A DNA stretch of 64,000 nucleotides from Actinosynnema sp. ALI-1.44 (GCF_001984155.1 NZ_MTQO01000029.1:1-64000); one strand, 5' to 3'. Shown: positions 27,200-36,109, numbered from the stretch's first letter. Notes: a model not told the origin generated them from the sequence alone. Program-made: numbers and translations.

Positions 27200-28600
27200 G
27201 TGTTGCCCATCAGGAAACGACACCTGCTGACGCTGGGAGCACTGCTCACCAGCCTGACCCTGACCGCCCCTGTCGCCTTCGCCGGAGTCGGGGGAGACGG
27301 GATCGGTGATCCGTACTGGCCGCAGGACGGCAACGGCGGCTACCGCGTCGGCCACTACGACGTGAAAGTGGGCTACGACCCGGACAAGCCGGACGAGCTC
27401 ACCGGGGACACCACGGTGTCAGCCACCGCCACCGCCGGGTTGGACCAGTTCAACCTGGACTTCACCCCGACCTTCGACATCTCCACGATCACCGTCAACG
27501 GAGTACCGGCCCGGGGTTTCACACGGGAAGGGGAACACGAGCTGGTGGTCACCCCGGCCCGGCCGATCCGCCGGGGTGCCCGGTTCGACGTGCGGGTGGT
27601 GTATTCGGGCAAGAACGGCGACACCCGGTACAACCCCGAAACCGGCGGCATGTTCATGGCAGGCGAGCCGCATTCGGCCACCAGCTGGTTCCCGTCCAAC
27701 GACCACCCGTCGGACAAGGCCACCTTCGCGCTGACCGCGACCGTGCCGCAGGGGTGGACAGCGGTCGGCAACGGCAGGCCAGGCCCCACCACCACTGAGC
27801 GGGGCCGAACCACCTTCCGCTGGCGCGAGGACAGCCCGCTGTCCACGTGGACCGCGGTGCTGGCGATCGCCAAGTTCACCGTCGTCAACGCCGCGCTGGC
27901 CGACGGAACCCCGGTGATCAGCGCCTATGCCCCGGGGGCGGAGGCCGCGGCCCGCCAGCACGGCGACCGCGTCCCGGAGATCATCGACTTCCTCTCGGCC
28001 AAGTTCGGGAGGTACCCGTTCTCCTCGGCAGGCGGGATCTACTTCAACGAGGACATCGCGATGGGACTGGAAACCCACAGCAGGCCGCTGTATCCGGGCA
28101 CGGCGTGGAACGACGTGGTCGGCCTCATCGTGCACGAGCAGGCGCACCAGTGGTTCGGCAACAACGTGACCGGCCGGAACTGGCGCGACATCTGCGTTGC
28201 CGAGTGCTTCGCCACCTACGCCCAGTGGTTGTGGAGTGAAGCGAAAGAAGGCAAGGACCTGGACGCCCACTACCGCGAGCTCGTCGCCGTCAACCGGGAC
28301 AAGCCGGACTTCTGGAAGGTGCCGCTCTACGACCCCGGCGCCGAGAAGTACCTCGCAGCGGTGTACCGGACCGGGCCGCTGATGGTGCACGCACTGCGCC
28401 GGAGCATCGGCGATGACACGTTCTTCCGGCTACTGACCCGCTGGCAGGAGCTGCACCGGGGTGGCAACGCCTCGTGGCCGGAGTTCGAACAGCTGGCGCA
28501 GCGGGAGTCCGGAGTGGACCTCGGCGGGTTCTTCCACGCGTGGACACGGAGCACCACGATCCCGGCTGAGCGATATCTCCACCTCGGTCCGGTCCGCTGA
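27200..28600 (+). CDS. Secreted M1-family metallopeptidase (second of a pair)
   Basis: This 466-residue exported zinc peptidase has the signal peptide RKRHLLTLGALLTSLTLTAP ending near AFAG. A beta domain follows, and FNEDIAMGLETHSRPLY stands where M1 enzymes have their substrate-binding GxMEN motif. The zinc site is VHEQAHQWFGNNV near residue 312, with the third ligand in VAECFATYAQW. The GTG at 27200 has AAGGAG 6 bases upstream. It starts 27 bases after its paralogue; both keep the zinc ligands and probably share a transcript. Substrates are peptides with a free N-terminus by family rule. It converges on the MFS gene 8 bases away. Confidence 0.88.
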   Translation: MLPIRKRHLLTLGALLTSLTLTAPVAFAGVGGDGIGDPYWPQDGNGGYRVGHYDVKVGYDPDKPDELTGDTTVSATATAGLDQFNLDFTPTFDISTITVNGVPARGFTREGEHELVVTPARPIRRGARFDVRVVYSGKNGDTRYNPETGGMFMAGEPHSATSWFPSNDHPSDKATFALTATVPQGWTAVGNGRPGPTTTERGRTTFRWREDSPLSTWTAVLAIAKFTVVNAALADGTPVISAYAPGAEAAARQHGDRVPEIIDFLSAKFGRYPFSSAGGIYFNEDIAMGLETHSRPLYPGTAWNDVVGLIVHEQAHQWFGNNVTGRNWRDICVAECFATYAQWLWSEAKEGKDLDAHYRELVAVNRDKPDFWKVPLYDPGAEKYLAAVYRTGPLMVHALRRSIGDDTFFRLLTRWQELHRGGNASWPEFEQLAQRESGVDLGGFFHAWTRSTTIPAERYLHLGPVR

Positions 28601-28608
28601 CGGTCATC

Positions 28609-29982
28609 TCAGGGAGACAAGGGCTCCAGCGGTCGGCGCGCGGTCTCGACACCGAACAGCACAACGGTGACGCAACCGATGGCGCACGCCGCGGCCAGCA
28701 CGCCGAAAACCGGGGCGATGCCGCCGTTCGCGCCGACCGCGAGCCCGGTGATGATCGGTCCGACGATCACGCCAAGCCTGGCGAACACCCCACCGATGCT
28801 CGCACCGGCCGCGCGGGAGCGAGTGGGGTACAACTCCGGGCCGTACAGGTTCACGACGAGGCTCACTGCGAACACGAACAGCGCGGCCGCCGACACGAAC
28901 ACCATCACGCCCGGCCCTGTCGCCGGGGCCATGACCGCGGCCGCGCCGAGGGTTACCGTGCCGCCGAGCAGTCCGACGATGAGTCCGGTCCGTCGGCCGA
29001 GTCGGTCGACGGTGGTGGCGATCACGATGCTGCCGACGAGCCCGGCGACGGTGGTGACCATGCTGTAGGTGAGCGAGGTACTCATGCCGAGGTGGATCAT
29101 GCTCGTGTAGATCGTCGGAAGCCATGAGGACAGGCCGTAGTTCACGAGGAAGGACACGAACCACAGCACCGACACCACAGCCGTGCGACGCAAGTACCGG
29201 CGGCCGAACAGATCCAGCAGCCTCGGGTGGTCGGTCGCGGTTGCCGAGGGGGACAGCTCGATGTCGGGAAGTGTGCCGAACTGTTTGTGTGCCAGGGCTT
29301 CGAAGTGGTCCACTACCGCTTCGGCCTCGTCGTAACGACCACGTGCCGCCAGCCATCGTGGCGATTCGGGGACTGTTCGCAGCGCGACCGCCACGAAGAT
29401 GGGTAACGCGCCCACCGCGAACAAAGCGCGCCAGCCGAACGACGGCACCACCCACGCCGAGACCAGTGATGCCATCACGAGCCCGGTGACACACGCCAGT
29501 TCGTAGAGCAGGACGAACCTGCCACGCCTTCTCGGGCCGATGATCTCGCTGATGTAGGTCGCCGCGACGAGCACTTCGCCGCCGACTCCGATACCTTGCA
29601 GGAATCTGGCTGCCTGCAGCCACTCGACGTTCGGCGCGAACGCGGCGAACAAGCTGCTCAACGAGTACAGCACCAGGAAACACGCGACGACCGGCACCCG
29701 TCCGAACCGGTCGGCCAGCCTGCCCGTGAGCAGTGCGCCGATCAGCGTGCCCACCGAGCCGACGGTGATGGTGAGCGTGGTGGTGGCGGTGTCCATTTGG
29801 TACTGCGCACGCAACGCGGGTAACGCGTAGGCGATCAGGAACTGGTCGAAACCGCCGAAGAACGTGACCGCGCCGATCACCAGCCGTGCCCGGACGGCGA
29901 GCCTGGAAGCCGGGAGCCGGTCGGCCGGGAGCCGGTCGATACGCGCCGCGATGAGTGCGCCGCGGGTGTCGGCACCCGTCAC
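28609..29982 (-). CDS. MFS transporter (sugar/aromatic-acid symporter type)
   Basis: This 457-residue, 12-helix permease opens with FFGGFDQFLIAYALPALRAQ. GRLADRFGRVPVVACFLVLY contains motif A, FLQGIGVGGEVLVAATYISE follows, and PESPRWLAARGRYDEAEAVV is the central-loop signature of the sugar-porter/AAHS-like branch. These are usually uptake symporters for organic acids or metabolites. The start GTG overlaps the upstream P450 stop by 4 bases, so permease and P450 are one operon. Import of the P450's substrate is the natural reading. The substrate itself is not evident. Confidence 0.86.
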   Translation of the reverse strand: MTGADTRGALIAARIDRLPADRLPASRLAVRARLVIGAVTFFGGFDQFLIAYALPALRAQYQMDTATTTLTITVGSVGTLIGALLTGRLADRFGRVPVVACFLVLYSLSSLFAAFAPNVEWLQAARFLQGIGVGGEVLVAATYISEIIGPRRRGRFVLLYELACVTGLVMASLVSAWVVPSFGWRALFAVGALPIFVAVALRTVPESPRWLAARGRYDEAEAVVDHFEALAHKQFGTLPDIELSPSATATDHPRLLDLFGRRYLRRTAVVSVLWFVSFLVNYGLSSWLPTIYTSMIHLGMSTSLTYSMVTTVAGLVGSIVIATTVDRLGRRTGLIVGLLGGTVTLGAAAVMAPATGPGVMVFVSAAALFVFAVSLVVNLYGPELYPTRSRAAGASIGGVFARLGVIVGPIITGLAVGANGGIAPVFGVLAAACAIGCVTVVLFGVETARRPLEPLSP

Positions 29983-31220
29983 GGGTGGGTACTTCTGGGG
30001 AGGTTCTGTACCACCGGCGGGTCCCAGCTGATCGGCATCTCGGCCGGGCTGCGTACGAACCCGCCCTGCTTCCAGCGCAGCTGGTCAGCGGGCACGGCGA
30101 GACGCAGGTTCGGCAGCCGGCCGACGAGTGTGGCCAGCGCGACCTGGAGTTGCGTCCTGGCCAGCGACGCGCCGAGGCAGTGGTGGACGCCGTGGCCGAA
30201 CCCGAGGTGCGCCTTGACGGTCCTGGTCACGTCCAAGGTGGCGGCGTTCGGGAACACGGCGTCGTCGCGGTTCACCGAGTTGATCGTGACCAGCACCGGC
30301 TCGCCCGCCCTGACCAGCACGCCACCCACCTCGACGTCCTCCTTCGCGTACCGCGGCAGGGTCGCGCCGACGCCAAGCGGGACGAACCGCATCAGTTCCT
30401 CGACTGCCTGCGGGATGAGCTCCGGGTCCTGCTCGATCTTGGCGAGTTCACCCGGGTGCCGCAGCAGCGTGAGCACGAAGTCCGAGATCGCGGCGGTGGT
30501 CGTCTCGTGGCCCGCGGCGAGCAGGCTCGCGGCCAGGTGCAGGACCTCCTCGCCGCTGAACCGGTCGTCGTTGTCCTTGGCGTTGGCCAATGCGCTGAGC
30601 AGGTCGTCCTGGGGATCGGCGACGCGCTCGGCGAGCAGTTCGGCCATGTAGGTCCAGAGGTTGCGCTGGTACTCGTCGATCTTCTCGGCGGTGAGCCCGG
30701 TCGCCGACAGGAACCCCGACGCCCATTCGCCGAACAGCGCCTGATCGGCGACGGGCACGCCGAGCAGGACGCAGATCGTGGTCGTCGGGAGCGGCACGGC
30801 GAAGTTCGCGACCAGGTCGACGGCCGGGCCGAGGTCGATCATGGCGTCCACGAGCTCGTTGGCCACCTTGGTCACGGTGGGGCGCAGCGACTCGACTCCG
30901 CGCTGGGTGAACGCCTTCGCGGCGAGGCGTCGAATCCTGGAGTGCTCCGGCGGATCCGTGGCCATCAGCCCGGAGTCCACTTTGCGCTCACCCATCCGCG
31001 GCATGTCGAGCCCGGGCGGCAGCACCCGGCTGAAGCGGGGGTCGGCCAGGACGAGACGGCCGTCCTCGTACCGGGTCGCCAACCACGCTTCGTTGCCGTA
31101 CGCGAGTTTGACCCGGACCATCGGCGATTCGGCACGCAACCGTGCGTAGCGTTCGTCTACCTCAAGGCCCTCCCACCGGTTGAACGGGTAGGAAAGGGGT
31201 TGGGTGACCGGGATGTCCAC
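29979..31220 (-). CDS. Cytochrome P450
   Basis: This 413-residue soluble bacterial P450 has the oxygen-activation I-helix motif AGHETT at residues 236-241, the ExxR motif EELMR ending at Arg278, and the heme loop FGHGVHHCLG with Cys348. HSRIRRLAAKAFTQRGVESL is the usual C-helix region. Length and motifs are complete. The GTG start has GGAGG 5-6 bases upstream. It is coupled to the MFS permease downstream. No ferredoxin or reductase is adjacent, so electrons must come from elsewhere. Substrate unknown; a tailoring role for the NRPS-PKS product (3.5 kb away) is possible but the coupling to an importer-type MFS argues for catabolism. Confidence 0.9.
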   Translation of the reverse strand: MDIPVTQPLSYPFNRWEGLEVDERYARLRAESPMVRVKLAYGNEAWLATRYEDGRLVLADPRFSRVLPPGLDMPRMGERKVDSGLMATDPPEHSRIRRLAAKAFTQRGVESLRPTVTKVANELVDAMIDLGPAVDLVANFAVPLPTTTICVLLGVPVADQALFGEWASGFLSATGLTAEKIDEYQRNLWTYMAELLAERVADPQDDLLSALANAKDNDDRFSGEEVLHLAASLLAAGHETTTAAISDFVLTLLRHPGELAKIEQDPELIPQAVEELMRFVPLGVGATLPRYAKEDVEVGGVLVRAGEPVLVTINSVNRDDAVFPNAATLDVTRTVKAHLGFGHGVHHCLGASLARTQLQVALATLVGRLPNLRLAVPADQLRWKQGGFVRSPAEMPISWDPPVVQNLPRSTHP

Positions 31221-31463
31221 GTGTTCCTCCGCTGGGTGAAAATGGCGCGTGTGGACGCAGGTCGCTCTCCGGCCATGTCCCTCGGAATTGTCGCCACCGG
31301 ATGCTAATCACCGAAGGCGCCGTCGAAACAGTGGTTTACCTGCGGATTGACATGATCGTGCCATTCGTGAACGCCCTGTCGTGGAATCCTTCCCTTCCCG
31401 GCAAGAAAAGTGCAGTTGTTTCCAGTTCGGCGGATTTCTCTGTGTGGTGTTCGCGCCCTGCGG

Positions 31464-32636
31464 TCAGCGGTCGGCTGTCTTGGCCATCAGCCGCGCCCGG
31501 ATCTGGTCGGACTGCGCGACTTCGGCGATCGTGAGGGCCATCGCCAGACCGGCGTCGTGGACGAACCGGTCGCCGTCGGGGCCGCCTGCCGCGACGGCGA
31601 AGGCCGCGGTGTGGTTTCCGGCCTCGGGCGGGAGGTCGAAGGACAGCATGGGGTGGATCGCGGGGACGCGCAGCGAGACGTTGCCCATGTCGGTCGAGCC
31701 GAACATCTTGTCGGGGTAGTCGGGAAAGGTCCGGCCGGTCGCTTTCGCGTGTTTTTCGAACAGCGGGGCCAGGTCTGGGTCGTGCCGGAATTCGCGGTAG
31801 ACGGACGGCAGCGTCGTGTACTCGACGCGGGTGCCGGTGGCGATGGCGCCCGCGTCGAAGCAGGGCCGCACCCGTTCCCATACCTCGTCGACTTCGTCGA
31901 TCGTGTCAGCGCGGATCATGCAGTCGACGACCGCGTGGTCGGGGATGACGTTGACGGCGGCACCGGCCTCCTTGACGACGTGGTGCACCCTGATGCCGTC
32001 ACGCAGTTGCTGGCGCAGCAGGCCGATGGCGGTCTGGGCGACGACTGTCGCGTCCGCCGCGTTCAGCGCGCTCCACGGGCGTGAGGCGTGCCCGCCGATC
32101 CCGGTGTAGGTCACCTGCCAGGACCGCGAAGCGCGCAGGTGGGGGATGACGACGTCCTTGAGCGTGGGGTGCACCATCATGGCCGCGTGGGTGTCGTCGA
32201 AGACGCCGCAGTTGACCATGATTTCCTTGCCGGTTCCCTTTTCCTCGGCCGGGGTGCCGAAGACCCGTACGGTCAGCGCGAGCTCGTCGGCGTAGGGGGC
32301 CAAAGCCAGGGCGGCGCCGACCGCGGACGCTGCGATGACGTTGTGGCCGCAGCCGTGCCCGATGTCGGGGAGCGCGTCCATTTCCGCGCACAGACCGAAC
32401 GCGAAGTCGCCGGACCCGGCCGAGGCGACGAAGGCCGTCGACAGGCCTGCGACGCCCTTCTCCACCGTGAACCGGCCGCGTTCCAGCATCTCGATGAGCG
32501 CCGCCGAGGTCTCGTGTTCCTCGAAGGCCAGTTCGGGGTTGGCGTTGATCCGGTGCGAGAGGTCCAGGACCGAGCTTAGGTTCTCCTCGAACGCGCGCTC
32601 GATGCGGTGGTCGATGCCGGGGTCGATCTCGGTCAT
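31464..32636 (-). CDS. M20 family amidohydrolase (AbgB/PM20D2-like)
   Basis: This 390-residue metal-dependent amidohydrolase of the M20D-type group has the metal-binding stretch IGHGCGHNVIAASAVG followed by FGTPAEEKGTGKEIMVNCGV and the bridging-domain segment YTGIGGHASRPWSALNAA. The ATG at 32636 was chosen because it overlaps the upstream deacetylase stop (ATGA); the open frame continues upstream but only as a shadow of that gene. Relatives hydrolyse p-aminobenzoyl-glutamate or N-acyl dipeptides. Coupled to a PuuE-like deacetylase, it probably cleaves an amide formed by ring opening of a cyclic imide or ureide. That is inference. Confidence 0.88.
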   Translation of the reverse strand: MTEIDPGIDHRIERAFEENLSSVLDLSHRINANPELAFEEHETSAALIEMLERGRFTVEKGVAGLSTAFVASAGSGDFAFGLCAEMDALPDIGHGCGHNVIAASAVGAALALAPYADELALTVRVFGTPAEEKGTGKEIMVNCGVFDDTHAAMMVHPTLKDVVIPHLRASRSWQVTYTGIGGHASRPWSALNAADATVVAQTAIGLLRQQLRDGIRVHHVVKEAGAAVNVIPDHAVVDCMIRADTIDEVDEVWERVRPCFDAGAIATGTRVEYTTLPSVYREFRHDPDLAPLFEKHAKATGRTFPDYPDKMFGSTDMGNVSLRVPAIHPMLSFDLPPEAGNHTAAFAVAAGGPDGDRFVHDAGLAMALTIAEVAQSDQIRARLMAKTADR

Positions 32637-33526
32637 CGCGCCAGGTCCTTTCCGAGGGAGACGTGGTCGGCGATCTGGGCGTGGGTGGCGAACCAGACGC
32701 CTTCGTGCGAGGCGATGTGCTCGAGCAGTTCGGTGAGGATCGTGATGCGCGAGCGGTGCCCGATGACGTGCGGGTGCAGGGTGAGCTGGAAGACACCGCC
32801 TTCGGCGTAGGCGAGGTCGAACTCGTCGCGCCAGATCGACAACACGCCGCGTGGTGGCGTGTAGGGCCGCTGCGCCCCGAACCGTTCCATCATGAAGTAC
32901 GGCATGTCGTCGCGGATCCACTCGACCGGCAGTTCGACGATGCCGGTGGGCTCACCGTCGGCGAGGATCTCGTAGCAGTCGTCGTCGGCCATCAGCGAGG
33001 AGTCGTACGTCAGGCCAAGCTCGCGGATGATCCGCAGCGACTGCTCGGAGAAGTCCCACGACGGGGTGCGGATGCCAACCGGTCGTGTCCCGGTGAGGCG
33101 CTCCAGCGTGTCCGCGGCCCGGAAGGTGAGGTCGCGTTCGGCTTCGGGCGGCAGCTGGGTGTTGCGTTCGTGGATCCAGCCGTGCAGGGCGACCTCGTGC
33201 CCGGCATCCACATAGGACTTCGCTTCGCCGTCGTGCAGCAGCGCGGACACGGCGGGCATGAAGAACGTCGACGGCGCCCGGAACCGGTCGAGCAGCTTCA
33301 GGACCCGGGGCACACCGGTCCGCGCGCCGTACTCGCCCTGTGACAGCTTGCCCGGCAGTACCTCCCCGTCGCGCAACGGGATCGTCTCGTGGTCGGAGTC
33401 GAACGACAACGTCACCGCCGCCTTGGCGTCGCCCGGCCAGGAATCCGGCCGCAACGGCCGTCCGGCGCGCACACGCCCGACGTGTCCGCGCCAGGTTTCC
33501 TCATCCCACTGCCACGGTTCACTCAT
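32633..33526 (-). CDS. Polysaccharide deacetylase / PuuE-like NodB-fold hydrolase
   Basis: This 297-residue NodB-fold metal hydrolase has motif 1 AAVTLSFDSDHETIPL, motif 2 ALHGWIHERN and motif 3 GIRTPSWDFS; a C-terminal LTLHPHVIGH carries the last histidine. The lack of a signal peptide and the overall pattern fit the cytoplasmic cyclic-imidase/allantoinase-like (PuuE) branch, not a cell-wall enzyme. The ATG at 33526 was chosen because AAGGAGGAAAC precedes it; the longer frame to 33760 has arginine-rich shadow composition. It is translationally coupled to the M20 gene and overlaps a small upstream ORF. The IclR regulator is divergent. Confidence 0.87.
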   Translation of the reverse strand: MSEPWQWDEETWRGHVGRVRAGRPLRPDSWPGDAKAAVTLSFDSDHETIPLRDGEVLPGKLSQGEYGARTGVPRVLKLLDRFRAPSTFFMPAVSALLHDGEAKSYVDAGHEVALHGWIHERNTQLPPEAERDLTFRAADTLERLTGTRPVGIRTPSWDFSEQSLRIIRELGLTYDSSLMADDDCYEILADGEPTGIVELPVEWIRDDMPYFMMERFGAQRPYTPPRGVLSIWRDEFDLAYAEGGVFQLTLHPHVIGHRSRITILTELLEHIASHEGVWFATHAQIADHVSLGKDLAR

Positions 33527-33738
33527 GTTTCCTCCTTGATGGGGGTTCGCCGTACGCGCCCGCCCTCGTCGACCACGATGGACGGTCTGTCGGCCGTGGC
33601 GTTGAAGCCGAGCGGCAGCGCGGAGCAGAAGCTGAAGAAGGCCAGCGTCCGCCCGGCGGCGGACACGACGCGGGGCCGAGTCGCCCGGCCCGGGGTGCGC
33701 CACGACCGGGCGCCGCGGCCGTCCTGCGGCGACGACAT
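33523..33738 (-). CDS. Small unrecognised ORF coupled to the deacetylase gene
   Basis: This frame of about 71 residues has almost pure G/C third positions and ends in an ATGA overlap with the deacetylase start. Its last part reads AFFSFCSALPLGFNATADRP and continues with IVVDEGGRVRRTPIKEET. These points favour a real coding frame over a shadow. The start is unclear: the ATG at 33738 has no spaced ribosome site, while a well-placed GGAGG/ATG at 33760 is in a different frame. It may therefore be a small peptide, or the end of a gene whose start was lost by frameshift. No family was recognised. Confidence 0.35.
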   Translation of the reverse strand: MSSPQDGRGARSWRTPGRATRPRVVSAAGRTLAFFSFCSALPLGFNATADRPSIVVDEGGRVRRTPIKEET

Positions 33739-33778
33739 CTCCCACCACGACGAGATCCATGATCCTCCGTTTCGCAAT

Positions 33779-33869
33779 GTGATACGAGGTATCACAATGT
33801 AGTCCAATTGTTGGTCCGAAGCACTGCGTGCTGTATCACGATGAGAAACGGTGGTGCGCAGAGTGATAC
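33779..33869. promoter_or_regulatory. IclR operator region with repeated GTGATAC / GTATCAC sites
   Basis: GTGATAC-GAG-GTATCAC at 33779-33795 is a perfect palindrome with 7-base arms. The half-sites recur as GTATCAC (33833-33839) and GTGATAC (33863-33869), just before the IclR start at 33879. The region separates the leftward deacetylase operon from the IclR gene, so one protein could control both. Binding by this IclR protein is inferred from position. Confidence 0.65.
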
Positions 33870-33878
33870 GATCGGGCT

Positions 33879-34673
33879 GTGTACGCGGAAGAGGCGGACA
33901 AACCGGCTGGCAGCGTCCGGTCGATGAACAGCGTCCTGAACACCTTGCGGGTCTTCGAGGAAGTCGCCATGCGGCAACCGATCGGCGTCTCGGAGCTGGC
34001 CAGGGTGACCGGGATTCCGAAGGGCACCGTGCAGCGGTGCCTGGTGACGCTCCAGCAGGCAGGCTGGCTCAAGGTCGTCGACCTCGACCGCGCGCGATGG
34101 GGTGTGACGAGCAAGGTGCTGGCGCTCGGCCTGCGCGGCGCGGGGGAGCGGGACCTGCGGGAAGTGGCGGGACCCGTGATCAAGAGACTCGCGGCCGAGA
34201 CCGACGAGACCGTTCTTCTCGGCGCGCGCGACGGGGAATGCCTCGTCATCCTCGCCCGCGAGGACACCTCCCAGGTGATCCGCGTCGTGATGGACGTCGG
34301 CTCGCGGGTGCCGCTGCGCGCGACCTCGGCAGGCGTGGCGATCATGGCGCTGCTCGACAGTGCCGAGGTCGACGGGCTGCTCGAGCGCGAGCTCTCCGAG
34401 TTCGCCAACAGTCGCGTGCCGGACGCCGCGGAGCTCCAGCGGGAGATCGGCCAGACCTCGAAGCGTGGATACGCGCTCAACGGTTCCTCCTCGTGGTACC
34501 GCCCGCACGTGGCTTCCATCGCCGCGGCCATCACGAACGCGGACGGCCGCCCGGTCGCCGCGGTCACGCTCGCCGTTCCGGAGATGCGCTACGACCGGGC
34601 CCGGGAGGAAACCCTCGCGCCGCTGGTGGTGGCCGCGGCGGCCGAGGTCAGCCACCTGATGTCGGCGGACTGA
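33879..34673 (+). CDS. IclR family transcriptional regulator
   Basis: This 264-residue regulator has the IclR winged HTH MNSVLNTLRVFEEVAMRQPI and then GVSELARVTGIPKGTVQRCL. The effector domain contains TDETVLLGARDGECLVILAR, SRVPLRATSAGVAIMALL and the closing YDRAREETLAPLVVAAAAEV. The GTG at 33879 fits the usual N-terminal length. It is divergent from the deacetylase/M20 operon, with palindromic sites between them, and converges on the MHS transporter 8 bases away. It probably represses the deacetylase operon and itself until a breakdown intermediate appears. The inducer is unknown. Confidence 0.9.
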   Translation: MYAEEADKPAGSVRSMNSVLNTLRVFEEVAMRQPIGVSELARVTGIPKGTVQRCLVTLQQAGWLKVVDLDRARWGVTSKVLALGLRGAGERDLREVAGPVIKRLAAETDETVLLGARDGECLVILAREDTSQVIRVVMDVGSRVPLRATSAGVAIMALLDSAEVDGLLERELSEFANSRVPDAAELQREIGQTSKRGYALNGSSSWYRPHVASIAAAITNADGRPVAAVTLAVPEMRYDRAREETLAPLVVAAAAEVSHLMSAD

Positions 34674-34681
34674 CAGCCGTG

Positions 34682-35989
34682 TCACCGGAGCCGGTCCATC
34701 TTCGCGCCGTCGGGCATCGTCATGATCGTGACCATGCCGACCACGGCCGCGGTCACCACGTAGATCCAGATCTTGTCCCGGTGCCCGATGCTGGCCAGCC
34801 AGGTCGTGAAATACGGTGCCGTACCGCCGAACACGGCGACCGCCGTCGCGTAGGGCAGGCCGATCCCGGTCGTGCGCACCCGGGTCGGGAACAGCTCGGC
34901 GTAGATGGCGGCCACGTTGGCCGAATTGCCGACGAGCAGCACGACGCCGACGAGCTCGACGAGCAGCAACGTCCAGAAGCCACCTCCGTCGAGCAGGTGG
35001 TAGGCGGGCCACGCGTACACCGCGAACCCGGCCAGGAAGAACAGGAAAGTCGGCCGCCTGCCGAACCGGTCCGACAGCAGTCCCCCGAGCGGGAGCAACA
35101 GCATGAACACGACGACCGACAACGAGTTCGCGAGCAGGGCCTTGCCCAGGTCGAGACCGGTGGTCACGGTGACGTAGCCGGGCATGGCGGTGATCCACAG
35201 GTAGTAGATGATCGTGCCGGGAACCGTGATCCCGACGACCCGCAGCAGGCTCAGCTTGTGCTCGGCGAACAGGGTCCGCACCGGTCGGCGCGATCCACCG
35301 GACGCCGCCGCGTCGTCGAAGTGCTGGGTTTCCTTGGTGCGGAACCGCAACCACAGGACCACCAGGCCCAGTGCGGCGGCGATGGCGAACGCGATCCGCC
35401 AGCCGAACTCGTGCAGCTGGCGATCGTCCAGCAGCGCGGTCACGGTGAGTGCGAGCAGCGAGGCGAGCAGGATGCCGCCCGCGGTCGACACCTGTTGGAA
35501 GGACCCCGCGAACGCCCGCCGCCCCGCGGCCGCGTTCTCGACGATGTAGGACACCGAACTCGGCCATTCCCCGCCCGCGGAGAACGCCTGCACGAGCCGG
35601 GCGACCAGGAGGATCAGTGGGGAGAACACCCCTGCCTGTTCGTAGGTCGGGCACACCGCGATGGCCAGACCGCCTGCCGACATCAGGCTGATGGTCAGCG
35701 TCAGCGCCTTCTTCCGGCCGAACCGGTCGGCGTAGGCGCCGAGCACGACACCGCCGAGCGGGCGGACGAAGAAGCCCGCGGCGAAGATCGCCAATGTGGA
35801 CAGGAACGCGGCGGTGGAATCGCCGCGGGGGAAGAACTGGCTCGCGAAGACGGGTGCCAGGGCGGCGTAGATTCCCCAGTCCACGTACTCGACCGCGTTG
35901 CCGAGCGCTCCGGCCAAGACGGCCTTGCGCTGCTCGCCGGTCATCCGGACCGGGCTTTCGGGCACGACGGTGTGCTCTTGTGCTGTCAC
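34682..35989 (-). CDS. MFS transporter, metabolite:H+ symporter (MHS) type
   Basis: This 435-residue symporter resembles ProP/KgtP-type carriers. It opens with ALGNAVEYVDWGIYAALAPV and has GAYADRFGRKKALTLTISLM (motif A), LVQAFSAGGEWPSSVSYIVE and GLLSDRFGRRPTFLFFLAGF. MHS carriers take up organic acids, betaines or aromatic acids with protons. The GTG at 35989 was chosen because AGGGAGA lies 4-5 bases upstream. It is divergent from the OYE/hydrolase operon, with a GntR-type site between them, so it is the likely uptake system for that pathway. The substrate is not identified. Confidence 0.88.
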   Translation of the reverse strand: MTAQEHTVVPESPVRMTGEQRKAVLAGALGNAVEYVDWGIYAALAPVFASQFFPRGDSTAAFLSTLAIFAAGFFVRPLGGVVLGAYADRFGRKKALTLTISLMSAGGLAIAVCPTYEQAGVFSPLILLVARLVQAFSAGGEWPSSVSYIVENAAAGRRAFAGSFQQVSTAGGILLASLLALTVTALLDDRQLHEFGWRIAFAIAAALGLVVLWLRFRTKETQHFDDAAASGGSRRPVRTLFAEHKLSLLRVVGITVPGTIIYYLWITAMPGYVTVTTGLDLGKALLANSLSVVVFMLLLPLGGLLSDRFGRRPTFLFFLAGFAVYAWPAYHLLDGGGFWTLLLVELVGVVLLVGNSANVAAIYAELFPTRVRTTGIGLPYATAVAVFGGTAPYFTTWLASIGHRDKIWIYVVTAAVVGMVTIMTMPDGAKMDRLR

Positions 35990-36109
35990 GGCTCTCCCTG
36001 AGATCGGGGGTGACCGGAGTGGACTGACCACTCCGGGAGAGGCGGCGGGGGACCGGGGCGGATCGTGCTGCTCGTCTCACCCGCTGGGCACCGGCTCCAT
36101 CGACGGGAT

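Noticed and set aside
24941-27355. 804-codon leftward frame opposite the terminal C domain and first peptidase
   Set aside because: Both plus-strand genes keep catalytic motifs; the leftward product has no recognisable fold and repetitive glycine/arginine content.
29979-31220. The first P450 as a tailoring enzyme of the NRPS-PKS
   Set aside because: It is on the opposite strand, beyond the peptidase pair, and translationally coupled to an importer-type MFS gene, so catabolism is the simpler reading.
32633-33760. Longer N-terminus for the deacetylase (start at 33760)
   Set aside because: The extra 78 residues are arginine-rich shadow sequence, while AAGGAGG sits ideally before the ATG at 33526.
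33851-36001. 716-codon rightward frame over the MHS transporter
   Set aside because: It is antisense to a complete MFS protein with motif A, and has no ribosome site or domain of its own.
33792-36080. 762-codon leftward frame spanning the IclR and MHS genes
   Set aside because: Its composition is arginine- and proline-rich and it covers two clearly recognised genes on different frames, so it is a shadow.
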